Positions 23,925 through 36,430 are shown, counted from the stretch's first letter. The stretch: 64,000 bases of DNA from Sphagnum magellanicum (GCA_021904315.1 CM038913.1:3781958-3845957); one strand, 5' to 3'. Made by a program: numbers and translations. Notes: generated by a model from the sequence alone, not told the origin.

Positions 23925-25507
23925 AGACATCTTATGCTGTCTATAATAAACTTGTTGCACCAGTTTTCAACTCATATGGCCTTGGATGGATATTGAGGCA
24001 AAATTGTTGAGGCAAGGTCACATGGTATGCTAACTTGCACCTTGCAAAGGTAATTTGTTTGTTTTTTTTTTTGGGTCCTCAGATCCAGCATACATATGGT
24101 TAGAAAAATTGCCCCTAACTTAGACCTAGCCTAGACATGTAGAAACCCGAACCTAGACTTACCCTAGACCTGCAGAAACTTTAAACACATCAAATTTTCC
24201 GCACATTTTGTTTGTCTTTGAAATGGTTTGAGTGTATTCTCAGCCAGACCTCTTGCAAAATATTTTGTGCTGAACATCAGTCAAAGGTATGGTAAGAGTG
24301 TCTTCCCAGTTTTTGGCCTGCCCAAAAGAACTGACTTACTCTGTATGTGGTGACCTTGTGTTGAGGTGATGACTTTCCCATAGTGCCCTACATGAGCAGG
24401 ACGTATCTAATTGGTAACTTCATGCTTAGAATGAGAGGCAAGCACACCTTTCATTGTATTTTTGAGGCTCCTAACAATGATTGCAGAAGGGGTCAGAGGG
24501 GAAGGGGTAAACCCAAAACATTTTCCATCAATGCTCCATTCATCTCTCATCCGCACACATTTATCCTCGAAACAACCTTCCAGCAATTATTAGTATTGTT
24601 TTCATTTGCTCATAGCTTCTAGCATTTGCACTGTGGACATTGAGAATCGAAGTTCCTAGGCTGTTTATTGCAAGAAAGACAGGTGCTGTACACACTTATC
24701 AAGTGGTTGTGCAATGTGAACTTGCATAGTCTTAGTACTTACTTCTTGGTAGGTATTTGGTGGATTGGATTTTAGATGTGAAATAAAAACCGACATCCAA
24801 TTTGAGCCTATTCAACTGATAAACATTTATGCAATTGTAGAGAAAATTCACAGTTCTGTCTATTATGGCAAAACCAAAACTAACCAAACAAGGAGTCAGG
24901 TCACAAGCATTCATCACAAAGCATCAAGTACCAAACCATAACCTTCACCATAAACAGCGATGAAAAGGTAAATGACTGCCCACTAACTTCTCGACAGTGG
25001 CTGTTCTGCAGATAAATTTATAATAATCCACCCCAAAAGTGTGGCTCAACTATCATACATACACACATCTGTGACACAAGTTACCATCACATTTTCAGAA
25101 GCAACAGAAAGAATCTGCATGATGTTCACTATAACCACCTCCTACCATCTGGTCTTCCTACCATCTGTCTTCCTACCGTTGAGCCTACTCTATGATAGAA
25201 GCTAAATATTTTGGACACCCAAATTTCCTAAAACCTCCACCATCAGCTTTGTGCACAAGAGTCATGTGCTTCCTTTGGCCACTACAATTTTTCATTGCTG
25301 CAAGCATGTGACAATATCAATATCCTGCCTCTCTAGTATAAAACATGACACAAAAAGCATAATACCGGGGTGGTAGTCACACCCACCCAACCAATGTTGA
25401 GGCACACAGCAACTCCAAATGCATATTGGCACTAGCAGAATACTCTGCCACCATTCTCACCATGTGTATACCAATTCCACCTCATGGGAGTAATTTGTCG
25501 CGCTGAC
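23925..25507. other. Intergenic, shared with copy A
   Basis: Downstream flank of the copy B gene. It lacks the 0.79-kb insertion of copy A and has about 90 bp extra at 24268-24360. No gene is supported. Confidence 0.6.
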
Positions 25508-27837
25508 TCAAGTTAAATCTTCTCCCCTGATGAACTCAATGATCTGCAGGAGCTTCGCATAGCCCAGACTTTCTTTGCTAGATGGCTTGCAGATGTCAAC
25601 ATGATTGGCATAAAGAGAAAGATAACTGTAATTGGTCAATTCAATTGCTGAAGCCTCTGGAACGACCAAGACCTGCATTTACAAAGCCCACCCAAAATAC
25701 CTGTGAGTCACAAGCCACAACACATAGGAACTTGCAACGAATATACAAGGAGAACCTGCATGCTGAAAATCATTTCATTGATTGGACAAACTGCTAACGC
25801 TGGGACAGTGAGTGGACCTTATTGTATTTCAATAGCTCTGCAAATGCATAGAGTGTGACTCTTTCTGGATCAATTGCATTTTGAAAGTTAACGGACAGTT
25901 GCTCCATATCATTCTGGAAAGGACAGAGGTTTTGCATGATACCAGCCAGTCGCAAAAGATCCGCTTTGTTCAGATTGTTGACATATTCTGCAATATTTGA
26001 ACCAGAATGGGGAACGCCATAAAAAATTATGCCTTTAATATTTGCCAAAAACTTTCTGCACATCTCTCCCCTGGATGGGTCTAATGAATTTACAGCCCGA
26101 CGACCAGCAGCCTCATGAGCCTTCACCACCAAACTCTTCATTACCAAACCCCCAAGGCTATGCCCAATCAGCACAATCGTTTGATCAACATCAAGCTGCC
26201 ACCCCTTCCTGCAAAAAGTTGCCACAAAACATACTCTAGGTCAGATGATATATCCCAATGCATCATCCAACTTTTGCCACAATTGGATTTTTTTCCCCAC
26301 AGGAGTCACTGGTGACCACCAAATTCTCAACTCTTGTATCCGGACAATGACAATTGATGGAATTTTACAGACAATTCATCCTTGACAATCTTGTGATTTG
26401 AAGTGGCTTTCAATCTGGACAATCTAATGACTATATGAATGAATACTGCCTGCATCAAGTGTCTGGAGACCTCCAATATATTCTGAAGGAGATGTAATCA
26501 TCTGTAATAGAAGTAGCTATGTCCACAAAGGAGAAGGCAATGGAAAGACAGGAAGCAGGAAATCTGCAAACAGTACTAAACACAAATCATTCTCTAAGAG
26601 ATGGAAAATAGAAATCATCATATGTTTTGTGGGTTTAGGTTTCAGGGTTTATAGTTCATAACATGGAGCCAAGCAAGTGTTTGCAAAGAGAGAACTGGGT
26701 GACCATCAAGCCACCACCTTTGACTGTTCACTCCAATACTCAGACTTACCTTACCACAGAATTTTGCTGATCTTAACATCTTTAGGCAAAGCCCTAATAG
26801 GTCAAAGCATCAGTGGGACTGCCTGTGACAATGTACCCAGGAGCTATATCCCCACACAGTCAGGGCCAATCAAGCCTCTAGTGTTGACCCCACAGAATTA
26901 TGCACAATTTAGGGGTTCCTGCAACTATGACCTTTTTTTCTGACTGGAATTCCCAAATACAAAATCCAACAGTGAATTTTCCACTTTCTGCATTCACACA
27001 ATGCACATGTCAACTCCCCTCCTTTATCTCTGCATGGTATGGAACAGAAGGTGTAAACCCTCTCTGGAGTTTTCAATATACTCAGACCACATAGAGGAAG
27101 AAGAAACCCTAACCCTAACCCTAACCCTATCCTCCTCACTCCCTGTCATAGACTTGAAAAAAGGCCAGGAAAGCTTATAATGTGAAGTCTGTAGTTGTGG
27201 ACTAGAGGGTGAAGGCACTATACATGGTGAGCAAACTCTCGACGAGCGCGGAGCCGATGTCTCGCACATCCTCCGTATTGCCTTGGTTTTTAACCCATCT
27301 AGTGGCAGTGGAGTCGTAGGACATGGACAGCACCCTCACTCCCTCCTTCCCGAGATCCTCCGGCAGCCACTCCTGAGGCCAACACACATCCGAGTTGTTC
27401 GTCCAGGTGGTCTTCCAAGCATCCCTCGCGTCCGGCAGTTGCAGTCCATGGAACAAGATGATGGTCACAGTCGCCTTCGTAATCGGATACATCCCCTTGG
27501 TCGGCGGCCATAATTGCTGCGGTGTGAATGGCTACATATAGGAATTCTCCAAGCAAAGCAGACACATGAATCCATTTAGCTTGATCATCCTTCTGAAGCC
27601 ATGCTCAGTCCAAAACCCCTAAAAACATTTTTTTTTTAAAAAACAAACAGAAACAAAATAACACAAAATAAAACCAAACCAAACAAAAAAACAAACAAAA
27701 AAACTTTAACAAAATCCTCACCCACACGAGCCCCAGAGACGGGCGCGTGGAAAGAAAACGGATAAAAAACGCCACTACACGAGGAGAGAATGGCTTACTT
27801 CAACAACTCTTGTGGAGGCCTCAATTCTGTTTCCCAT
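25508..27837 (-). CDS. SERAC1-like alpha/beta hydrolase, copy B (4 coding exons, 300 aa)
   Basis: Paralogue of 5038-7381 with an identical structure: exons 27837-27799 (39 nt), 27531-27224 (308), 26208-25818 (391) and 25672-25508 (165), introns of 267, 1015 and 145 nt, 903 nt of coding sequence. It starts MGNRIEASTRVVE. HGLQ lies at 41-44, the nucleophile elbow VLIGHSLGGLV with Ser133 at 128-138, FYGVPHSGS at 178-186, VLVVPEASA from 247 with Glu252, and NHVDICKP with His270 at 269-276. This copy matches the family consensus better than copy A (GHSLGG, PEASA). The two proteins differ by roughly 12 percent in exon 2 and roughly 25 percent in exon 3 by eye count. The frame is intact throughout, so it is probably functional. 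No transmembrane segment or targeting peptide is obvious. Substrate and location are unknown. Confidence 0.85.
27105..27130 (+). repeat. Short telomere-like (CCCTAA)n tract in intron 2 of copy B
   Basis: Four CCCTAA-type units, the last ending CCCTAT, at the position equivalent to the three-unit tract in copy A. Confidence 0.9.
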
Positions 27838-28059
27838 CGACGGAATGCTTTGCACTGCTGCAGCAAAATAGAAGAAAACCTAAAATAAATTTTTTAAAAA
27901 ATAATTAAAACAAGCAGGCGGAGATCCAACTTACCTTAAATCCGAGAGCTAAGAAAAAAATCTGCCAGCGAGGGGTAAAAAAAAGGAACAGACTCAGGAA
28001 GAAACAACAAGCTGCTAGGAGGAGGATCCAACCAAACCTTTCAATCCGAGACTCGCCAG

Positions 28060-28206
28060 CTTGACTGATGAACTTTATAAACTGCTTCTTCCAGAAACTT
28101 GTAGGCTTCCAAAGCTTACCATCTTTCTAGCTAAGAAAGATTTTTTAACATTCTAGGTTACTTTTTCTAGAAGCTTATGTGTGTATCCAGAGCTTCTAGG
28201 ATTACA
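28060..28206 (-). promoter_or_regulatory. TATA box with heat-shock-element-like cluster, gene copy B
   Basis: The TATA box (28072-28081), a TTCCAGAA core (28089-28096) and a TTCTAGAA core (28165-28172) are in the same order as in copy A. The first core has changed by one base but still fits TTCnnGAA, which suggests constraint. Inferred. Confidence 0.45.
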
Positions 28207-29040
28207 GGTGGCGGCTACTCTTGCTTCTTGGTGGACGATGCTCCAAATATAAATTGCCCAAGCTCTTTGTTGGGCCCCACTTTGGTTTCGGCTTAAGTAA
28301 TGTCTGCTTTGTTTGTTTTGCTGAAGGTTGTAAGCTACAATTGCTTCAGATATTTTTGTTTTGTTTTGTTTTTGTTTTTTTTTTTCCGCTTTTCCCACGA
28401 TTTTGCTATTCGCTCTTTCATTTTTTCTTGTTTTTCTTTTCACTCTTTTCTTCCAGTGTGCACTTTCAATTTTATAATGCTCTGTTTCAACTTCATAATG
28501 CTCTTTCTTGTTCCTTTTTGGTGGTGTTGTTCATTCCTCTCCAAACTATTGCTTCTACTCTTTCTTCCTTTCTCAATTCTGTTGTTGTTCGTTCCTGTGC
28601 AGAGTTATTATTTGTTCCTCTTCAATGTTACTACAATTCTCTTGTTTTTCTTTTCACTCTTTTTTTCCACTCTGCACTTTCAACTTCATAGTGCTCTTTT
28701 TCAACTTCATAATGCTCTTTCTTGTTCCTTTTTGGCGTTGTTGTTCATTCCTGTGCAGAGTTATTATTTGTTCCTCTTCAATGTTGCTACAATTCACTCC
28801 TCTTCAGCACTATTTCTTGTCCTTATTCGACAATATTGTTGCTCACTATAATCTTGTTTACTCTTTTCCAAGTGTGTGTTGTGGTTCCTTCTAGCTATGT
28901 TGCTTTGCTCCTTCTCCAACATTGTTGTTCCCTCTTGTCCACCTAGTCCTTCCTCTCTTTTTTCCTTGTGTAGGTTTCAAGTCTCGTTGTAACTTCGAAG
29001 TTGAAGTCTTAGGCTCTACAAGTTGCAACTACAAAATGTT
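28206..29040. repeat. T/C-rich tract, copy B
   Basis: Partner of 7746-8590. Unit 1 starts at 28436 and unit 2 at 28650. Unit 2 lacks about 75 bp that copy A has, bounded in copy A by direct repeats of GTTCATTCCT. The long plus-strand frames here (up to 183 codons) are compositional and not genes. Confidence 0.8.
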
Positions 29041-31918
29041 TGATTCAAAATGTCGAGTTCTTTTCTCTCTTTTTTAAAAATTTCATTCTCTATGAGTCAA
29101 TTCTATCTTTGTTTTTTAACCTTTATTTTTTTGGTTTATTTGGGTTTTACATTTTTTTTTTGGTCATAAACTAACTAAAACCATGTGGCTAGGGAAAAAG
29201 CTTTCGATTTATGGAATGTACATCCATAGTTGAATCATTCCTTAACTTTTAATTTAAACACCAATTTGGAAATGTGAGAAAGATGTAAAAATACAGAAAA
29301 ATGAGATGGAGGTTTATCAATTAATAATATCCCTTACCCTTCCTCCCCCTCCATATGTTCTAATATGGTTTCCAAAATAATCATCATTATTTATGTCAAT
29401 CTCAAATTTTCTTTTACCATATAACATGGACACGAAAATGAACATTAACATGTTATTGGAAAAAGAAAGTTCATTTTGAAAATGTATTGAAATAATAATT
29501 ATTTTGAACATAAAATGATTACAGTTTACATTTAAAATCAACTACTTGAAGCCATAAACCCTAGGTAATTCTAGATAATAATTAATAGTAATTTATTTTT
29601 GTGTACACTTGTTGCAAAACATTTTTTTGCATATCTTGCATTTTCATATTAAATCATATTTTGCATTATGACTAAAAGGGAAAGGAGAAATGAATGGCCG
29701 TAAACAAACTAATAGGATCCACTCTAACAAGTGGTTCGGTTTCACACTTTGAATCAAAATTTAATTTCAATGTGAAAAATGATCAAATTTTTTACACAAA
29801 TATGTTGTTAAGAGAGTATGGAAACATGTGATTGATTTGGAATGAATTTAATGAGGATAAAATGTTCCAAATCACTCATTAGACATTTTTATGTGTGTTT
29901 TTCAACATTGTGAAAACTCTTTTTCTTTGGCAGATTTTTTAAACATATATTTACACAATGAAATAATGTAATTTTTTAAAAGTCATAACATATGTTATTG
30001 GGGTTTCTCCATCATTAACTAATTAATCATTTTTGTGGAAGATGGAATCGTTTACTCAAAAAACATATAAACCACATTAAAGTGATTAAATATTTCAAAT
30101 ATTTATGAATGAAAAACAAGGAAAAATAAATAAATTGAACAAGAATTTGAAGAAAATCCAAGGTTATGAATCCATTTCTTTGCATTTGGAATGGATTGGT
30201 AATTTTTTGTAATTCCCATTGTGATGAAGTAAGTTTTTTCAACTTGAAAATTGTTGAAAATAGCTCTTTAGAAAACAAACTATCTAGTTGTTATAGACAT
30301 GATGTCAAATGTGAACATAGATTCTACCCCCAAAAATTCACGTGCCCAAGTGCTTTCATAGTCCTCTATTTTTTCCTTGGTCCATGTGACTTTCACTCTT
30401 TTATAAGTATGCTAGTACTTGGAGGAAAAAGAAATCAAAATAAGGGAAAAAGAAGGGAAAAAAGGCTTAGATTTCTAGATGTCAAAAGAGTTACAAAAAT
30501 TTTAGAACAAATTAATCTCCTTTTTGTTCTTTAGCCACAAAACCCTAAAATCCAAAGTTGTTTTATAAATCAACAAAAACTTTGAATGATGAAATTTCAA
30601 CTTAAACATTTTATTAATTATGACTTTCATACACACTTTTAGATCCACTATCTCAATTTTAGTGTACAAAATTAAATTTAATGTTTTGTCAACTTCTGAC
30701 CTTGAAAATTTTTGTTGTTTTTTTAAATCCACTACTTTTAGAAAGTCATTGAGAATCCAATTACTAACACGACGAACCCCAACCTTTATGAATTTTAACA
30801 CCCAAAAGTAATGCCATATGAAAAATAACTTTGTAGAAATAATTCAACCAATTAAAAACTTACGTAAAAAAAGTAGAAGTACTTGCTTAAATGAATTTAT
30901 TAAATTGGATTTGTATGAAATTTTCATACAACACAAAAAAGCAAAAGACAAGGACCATGATCACCTCAGTTATGATTGAGCACAATTTTAAGGGCAACAA
31001 ATGAAAATTACACAAAATCTTCATGAATGGGTTATCACTTGTAAGCAAAATAACATAAATGACAAACCCATCTACTAATGTGCTAATACTTGGGGGGGAA
31101 AATTCAAAGGGTTGGTTTTTTTTTCCCCTTCTTTTGAATGGCATGCGTTTTGCAACTATGTGTAAATATCATATGTTCAAATGCACAAAACTTGTCAATA
31201 ATAAAATCATTGCGACAAACCCTATGCCCAAATAATGTCATTTTAATCTTTGAAAAACAAGACCTTAGTGTATTACCATCACACTAGAACAAAAATGCCA
31301 ATGTTTAAGCATGTTTTGACATTTTCATTGTTGAAACAAACTCTTATAAGACAATTGCCATCACCTCCCCAAAAGATTTTATATTGATTTATAAAATCTT
31401 CAAGAATCTCTTAGAAATCATCCAAAAATTAGATAATTTTCCTTATTTTTCACTTCTTGTGATGTTGATTGTTCGATCCCTATTATTGTTTCCATTTGTG
31501 ATGTTAATTGTTTGATCCCTATTGTTTCTATTGAGTTAGGGACATTATGCCCTTTGCCACAAAAATGTTAAATTATCCATGCACTTTTGTCCTTTTGCTA
31601 AGTGTATGGTGGAATGTAATTATGTGTTCTTATAAATAAATCATATGCAATCAAATGTAACCAAATGCAACCATGGTTATGACCATATTTCGAATAATAA
31701 ACCAAGTGATTGAACTAATTTCTACATTCAATAAAAACATGGGGTTGGATAGAACTATGAACCAATCCAAAGGTTCTTCCAATGTCATGAGGCTATTTGA
31801 TACTTCAATTAGCATTGTTAATGTTTTAGGTTGTTTCCACATTGTTAGTGTGAAGGGCTTTGAATGTTTAACCTAACATGAAACAATATCAATATTTATT
31901 GTTAATAATGTTATTGGA
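29041..31918. other. AT-rich intergenic, shared with copy A
   Basis: Collinear with 8591-11495. No gene is supported. Frames present in one copy are generally broken in the other. Confidence 0.65.
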
Positions 31919-32639
31919 AGAACCAACCACTACTACCAAAGTGGGGTGTAATTTACTAGCTTAAATCACTATGGGACCTTAAAAATGAAATAATTTCATT
32001 ACATTTTATTGATTTCACATAGTGAAAGTTATTTCACTATAATATTATTATGTAGACATCATGTTTCATTACTAGTTAACATAATTCACTATTACAATTT
32101 ACTATAGCAAATATGTTTATTTCTATGTTTTTAAAAATATTTTATCTAAGCTAGTTTATGATATACACTATATTATTTTAAGTTATTTTAGTTATTCTAA
32201 CTTATATTTTATGTTATTATTGGATATTATAAATTATTGTACCCTAAATTATTATATTATATTTTATTTTAAAATATCTTAATTAGTTTAGTATATGTTT
32301 TAAAATTATTTTTAATTAAATTATTCAACTAACTTTAGGCTATACTTTAAGTTATTTTATTTTAAACTAATATATGTTATTTCAAGTTATACTTTAAATT
32401 ATTCAAGGTTATTTTATTTTATGTTATTATAAATTATTTTATCCTAAGCATAATAACTTAGAATATAAAATAATAACCTATGAAAAATAATTTTAAATAC
32501 CCTACAATATAATAACTACTAATAGCCTATGATATTATAACATAGAATATCAAATAATAATTTATAATACAATAATCATCAATAGTTGTAATATAACATA
32601 TAATAACCAACAATAACTTATAATACAATAACCATTAAT

Positions 32640-32895
32640 AAAATAGTCATCAATAACCACCAATAAAATAACCACCAATGGCTTACAACGGAATAATCAC
32701 CAATAGCCATTAATAGAATAACCACCAATAGTCATTAATAGAATAACCACCAATAACCATTCATAGAATAACCACCAATAACCATTAATAAAATAACCAC
32801 CAATAACCATTAATAGAATAACCACCAATAGTTATTAATAGAATAACCACCAATAGCCATTAATAAAATAGCCACCAATAGTCATTAATATATTA
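32640..32895. repeat. 25-bp minisatellite
   Basis: About ten units of the type AATAACCACCAATARCCATT plus AATAR, with a regular 25-bp period from about 32690 and more degenerate units before that. Present only in copy B of the duplication. Confidence 0.92.
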
Positions 32896-33307
32896 ATTAC
32901 GAATAACCATAAATAGCCGTAAATAATGTAGGGTGAAATAATTTCAATTAATGAAAAATAGTCATATAATAATTGAAAGTAGCTTAACATATGTAGTATT
33001 ATTATATTAACAAAAAAAATCCATTTATTAAACTTTTTTTTCAAAAGTTTAATAAATGGATTTGAATGGTCATTGAAATGTTATTAAATAATGATATTCA
33101 AATTTTTTTTTGTTCAAATGATTTTAAACTTTCAAAAGGAAATAAATGTAATTATGTACATTATTGAATTTTTTTAAAAGTAAATTCGAATCCTTTCATT
33201 TGAACAATATCTCAATAAAGTATGAATTTTCAAAGTTTATGTTTTTGTAATGTTTAAAATGAAATATTTGATAAATAGAATGTAATGTAACATATTATCA
33301 CAACAAA

Positions 33308-33400
33308 TGGGGCGGCTTGATGATAAGGGTGTTTGCCTCCATTCCAAAGGTCAAGGGATCAAACTTCATGGGTGGTGTTGTTTGTGGTCAACAAGGTATG
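33308..33400 (+). mobile_element. Possible tRNA-derived SINE head
   Basis: GGGGCGGCTTGATGATAAGG resembles a pol III A box region. GGGATCAAACTT about 35 bp later resembles a B box (consensus GGTTCAAATCC). The spacing is right but the match is loose, and no tail or target duplication is visible. Confidence 0.25.
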
Positions 33401-33462
33401 TTGATTGAATGTTCTTTTATCGGATTTCTAGGCTCAGTGCTTAAGTTGATTATGTGGCCTAC

Positions 33463-33503
33463 CTACCTACTTAAGCTAGGTTTTTTTAACCTAGCGTAGG
33501 TAG
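33463..33503. repeat. CTACCTACCTAC hairpin
   Basis: CCTACCTACTTAAGCTAGGTT faces AACCTAGCGTAGGTAG after a short T-rich loop. Related to the motif in the dispersed repeat at 16945-17180. Confidence 0.65.
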
Positions 33504-33597
33504 TGACATGTGTCAATAAATAATAGGCTTTAAAAATCATGAAATTATCAATAATATTCTATATTAAATAATTAAAATTTAATTAATTTTCATATTG

Positions 33598-34010
33598 GTT
33601 AGTTAATTAAGTAGCAAATGAATGGTTTGGTAAATTTGTATTTCACTTGAAAGTAACCTTGTTTCCCTAGGTATAATTGAAATAAGTCATTGTCCGTAGC
33701 AACTAGTCCCTGTTCACTAAAGGGTTAAACAATTTCATTAGGTTAAAATGTCCACATTCACTCAAAAATCTAGTGAAACCCAAAGTGAACTAGGACACAT
33801 TCCATGTTAGCTAGTTAATTAACTAACAAATGAATGATTTGGTGAATTTGTATTTCATTTGAAAGTAACCTTATTTCACTAGGTATTACTGAAACAATTC
33901 ATTGTCCGTAACAATTACTCCCCATTTATTACAATTTCACCAAATAAAAATGTCCAAATGCACTTAAAATCTAGTGAAACCCAGAGTGAACTAGAATGCA
34001 TTTTGATGTA
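33598..34010. repeat. Tandem duplication of about 205 bp
   Basis: Two diverged units start near 33598 and 33808. Shared landmarks in order are TAGTTAATTAA, CAAATGAATG, AATTTGTATTTCA, GAAAGTAACC, CATTGTCCGTA, AAAATGTCCA and ATCTAGTGAAACCCA. Confidence 0.85.
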
Positions 34011-34453
34011 ATATGTGTTAATTATAGTTTTTGTACAAAAAAAATTGAATATGCATGTAAAATCAAGGTAATGTTAACCATTTGACCAATTATAATATTT
34101 TTTTTCTTTCATTTGATAAACTATTATTAATTGGTTCAATAAACAACAAATGAAAATTTGATTTTTGTAAATTTGTTAGCAATATCATCATGTTTTTGAA
34201 AGTTTTACAATTTCAAAAGGTTATTGTTATGTGCTACAACACTCAAATTGTAGTGAAAATCATTAAAAATGTTCCACCTCCTTTAATTTGGCATATTTCA
34301 CAAATTATTATGAATTATTTTCATGTTATTTTAAGTAACATTTAATTTAAAAATTACCTTTTCTATAATTCCTAATGAAAGGAAATTCTATTGTTGTTAA
34401 ATTAACCTTGCTTGCATTTAACATCAAAAAATAAGTTTATGTTATTTTGGAGT

Positions 34454-35971
34454 TTTTTCATTATTTAGGAAATATAAAAAATATAAAGCCCATAACATGT
34501 TTTTCTTAAATGTTGGACCATAGGTTGAAAACTAGGTTGGAAGAACCAATTGAAAAATTTGATGATTATCAAATTTGTGAGAACTATTGTTTGAAAACCG
34601 GCCAAAATAACAATAATAAAATATATCAAACCCTATATAGTTGTCTAAAGCAATGAAGAGAACTGAAATTACTGGTTATTCAAAAAATGTGAAAACTATC
34701 TAACACATATGTAAACCTTAAAATCTAAATGCCAAGCATCCAAGTTAGTCATTGAAGACTTATTGATTTATTGAACACTTTTACTACTTAACACAATGTT
34801 GTTCAATGGGCATTTTTTTGGGGGGAATTTCTGTTTGTAGCCAAAATAATGATCATCCATAGGAAGATGTAAAAAATTGATAATCATCCTTGCAAGGAAG
34901 ATTTAGCCAAATCTACTTATGAACCATATATCAAATACAAATCTTTAATCATCTTTCTATATTTATATAACTCCACAATGAAAACCAAATATATGAATTT
35001 GGCAATTTTTTTTGTTCTTTTTTTTCATTTTTTGCAATTGAAAACCTCCAAAGTCACCATTTGTATTTATTTTGAATTTCACTTTATGGCAAAATCTCCC
35101 CCATACACAAAAAAGGTTGCAGTGTTGATAGGGTAGGTGGCAAATGTATCTGCCATTAGGTTCAAGGACATAAGCTAGTGCAACCTCATAGAATGTAGGA
35201 ACAATTTTCCAAGGAAAATCTTTCAAGGAATGAGGACTTGAAGATAATTGGTGAATAAGGCATTTGGTGATATAGTTAAAGACTTTTTTGAATAACATGT
35301 AAGTTTGTGTAAAATGGGGGTGTTGTGTGCTATCCTATTGAGGTGCTTACATGTAGTGATGTCTACGAAGACACACATATAGCAACTTGAGAAAAGATGA
35401 ATTTGTTTACACCTCTCAAGAAAATCATGTTTATTTCGAAACATGTTAAACATTTTTCACATTAGTTATAACTTATTTAAATAACCTAAGGGTTACAAGT
35501 TATTTAGACATACTAATTCACCCATTTAAGTAATGCCCAAATAAATCTTGGGAGAGGTTTCAAAAGTTGTCCCTCACACATTCTTTTGGCCAGTGTCAAA
35601 TAATTAATTGGTTGTTTTGAAAGGATTCAGCTATTTAGAACCCCAGTTACAACTCCAAAACCCTTTTATTCCAGTGCTACTTAGGTCCTACAAACTAAAA
35701 GAGTGAGGTCCTTCTGGTGTCCATTCTTTCAATTTTTTTTGTTTTGAAATGGGATCTTCAATAGCATTACTTCCAAACACTATGCTAGCACCAATTTTCA
35801 TGTGCATAGACATTCCACAAACCTCTTGAGGCCAAATGTTGAACTTGCATGCAGATTATCGATACTTCAAGGTCTCTTTCCATTAGGTTGTTGGGATCAC
35901 AGATTCTACCTGGGCAACAGCTTTCCATTTTTTTAATGTAGTTGCCATCAAAGTCATCTCACACGTCTAGA
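34454..35971. other. Right end of copy B, intergenic
   Basis: Matches 12728-14284. A minus-strand frame at 34963-35298 is not conserved in copy A. No gene is supported. Confidence 0.6.
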
Positions 35972-36430
35972 AGTCGAGCAAGCATTCCAGCAAAGCTGTG
36001 TGAGATGTGAGTATTTTAGTCTGTAGCCAAATCTGGCTAAATCATCTTATGGATGATCACCACTTCAGCTACATCACAAAATTGAAAAAAAAAAACCTGG
36101 CTTTAAAGTTCATATTTCCACATGTAGCAAGCGGTGATAGGACTCAGGAGGCCTATATAGACATTGGTAGAGTGAAGGTTTTTGAGGCTTCTACCTTAAC
36201 CGCTTTCATAGCAAAGTCGGGTAGGATACCTAACTACATACCAAGCAACAAATCACTGAAATTAGGGACTTTAAAATCAAATTTTGTTTGAGAGTGTGTA
36301 TATGATCATGCAAATAATCCTTACATTTGCTACTCGGTCAATGTAACAATAGCTTAGGGCTAGACACTTGATGGGTCAGCTATGCATCTACACCATGCCG
36401 CCATGGAATTGTAGGCTCCACCTAAAAAAT
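35972..36430. other. Spacer with a dispersed repeat fragment
   Basis: GCTGTGTGAGATGTGAG and AAATCTGGCTAAATCATC (about 35995-36090) recur near 2363-2510 and 23515-23650, so this is a third, independent copy of a small repeat. The rest to 36430 shows no gene. Confidence 0.55.

Larger units (their letters stand above)
31919..34453. other. Block private to copy B
   Basis: 2.5 kb with no counterpart in copy A, which has an unrelated 1.2 kb here. It opens near a CACTA-like terminus, CACTACTACCAAAG at 31928. It then holds AT-rich DNA, a 25-bp minisatellite, a tRNA-like SINE head candidate (about 33308), a CTACCTACCTAC hairpin and a tandem duplication of about 205 bp. No gene is seen. Confidence 0.75.
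20992..35971 (+). repeat. Segmental duplication, copy B
   Basis: Second copy of the block at 1-14284, in direct orientation about 21 kb downstream. It has the same order of elements: hAT remnant, hairpin elements, SERAC1-like gene, T-rich tract and AT-rich spacer. Homology may extend left of 20992, because the hAT remnant starts near 20150 and the matching part of copy A would lie outside the window. The right end is at 35971. There CATCTCACAC (35955-35964) faces its exact reverse complement at 35998-36007, so the breakpoint sits inside a small inverted repeat. A block at about 31919-34453 has no counterpart in copy A. Confidence 0.93.

Noticed and set aside
32640-32895. CRISPR-like array
   Set aside because: The 25-bp units are contiguous with no unique spacers, and the DNA is a plant nuclear genome. 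It is a minisatellite.
36100-36260. Possible SINE on the minus strand (AGCGGTTAAGG-like A box)
   Set aside because: No B box, tail or target duplication can be matched.
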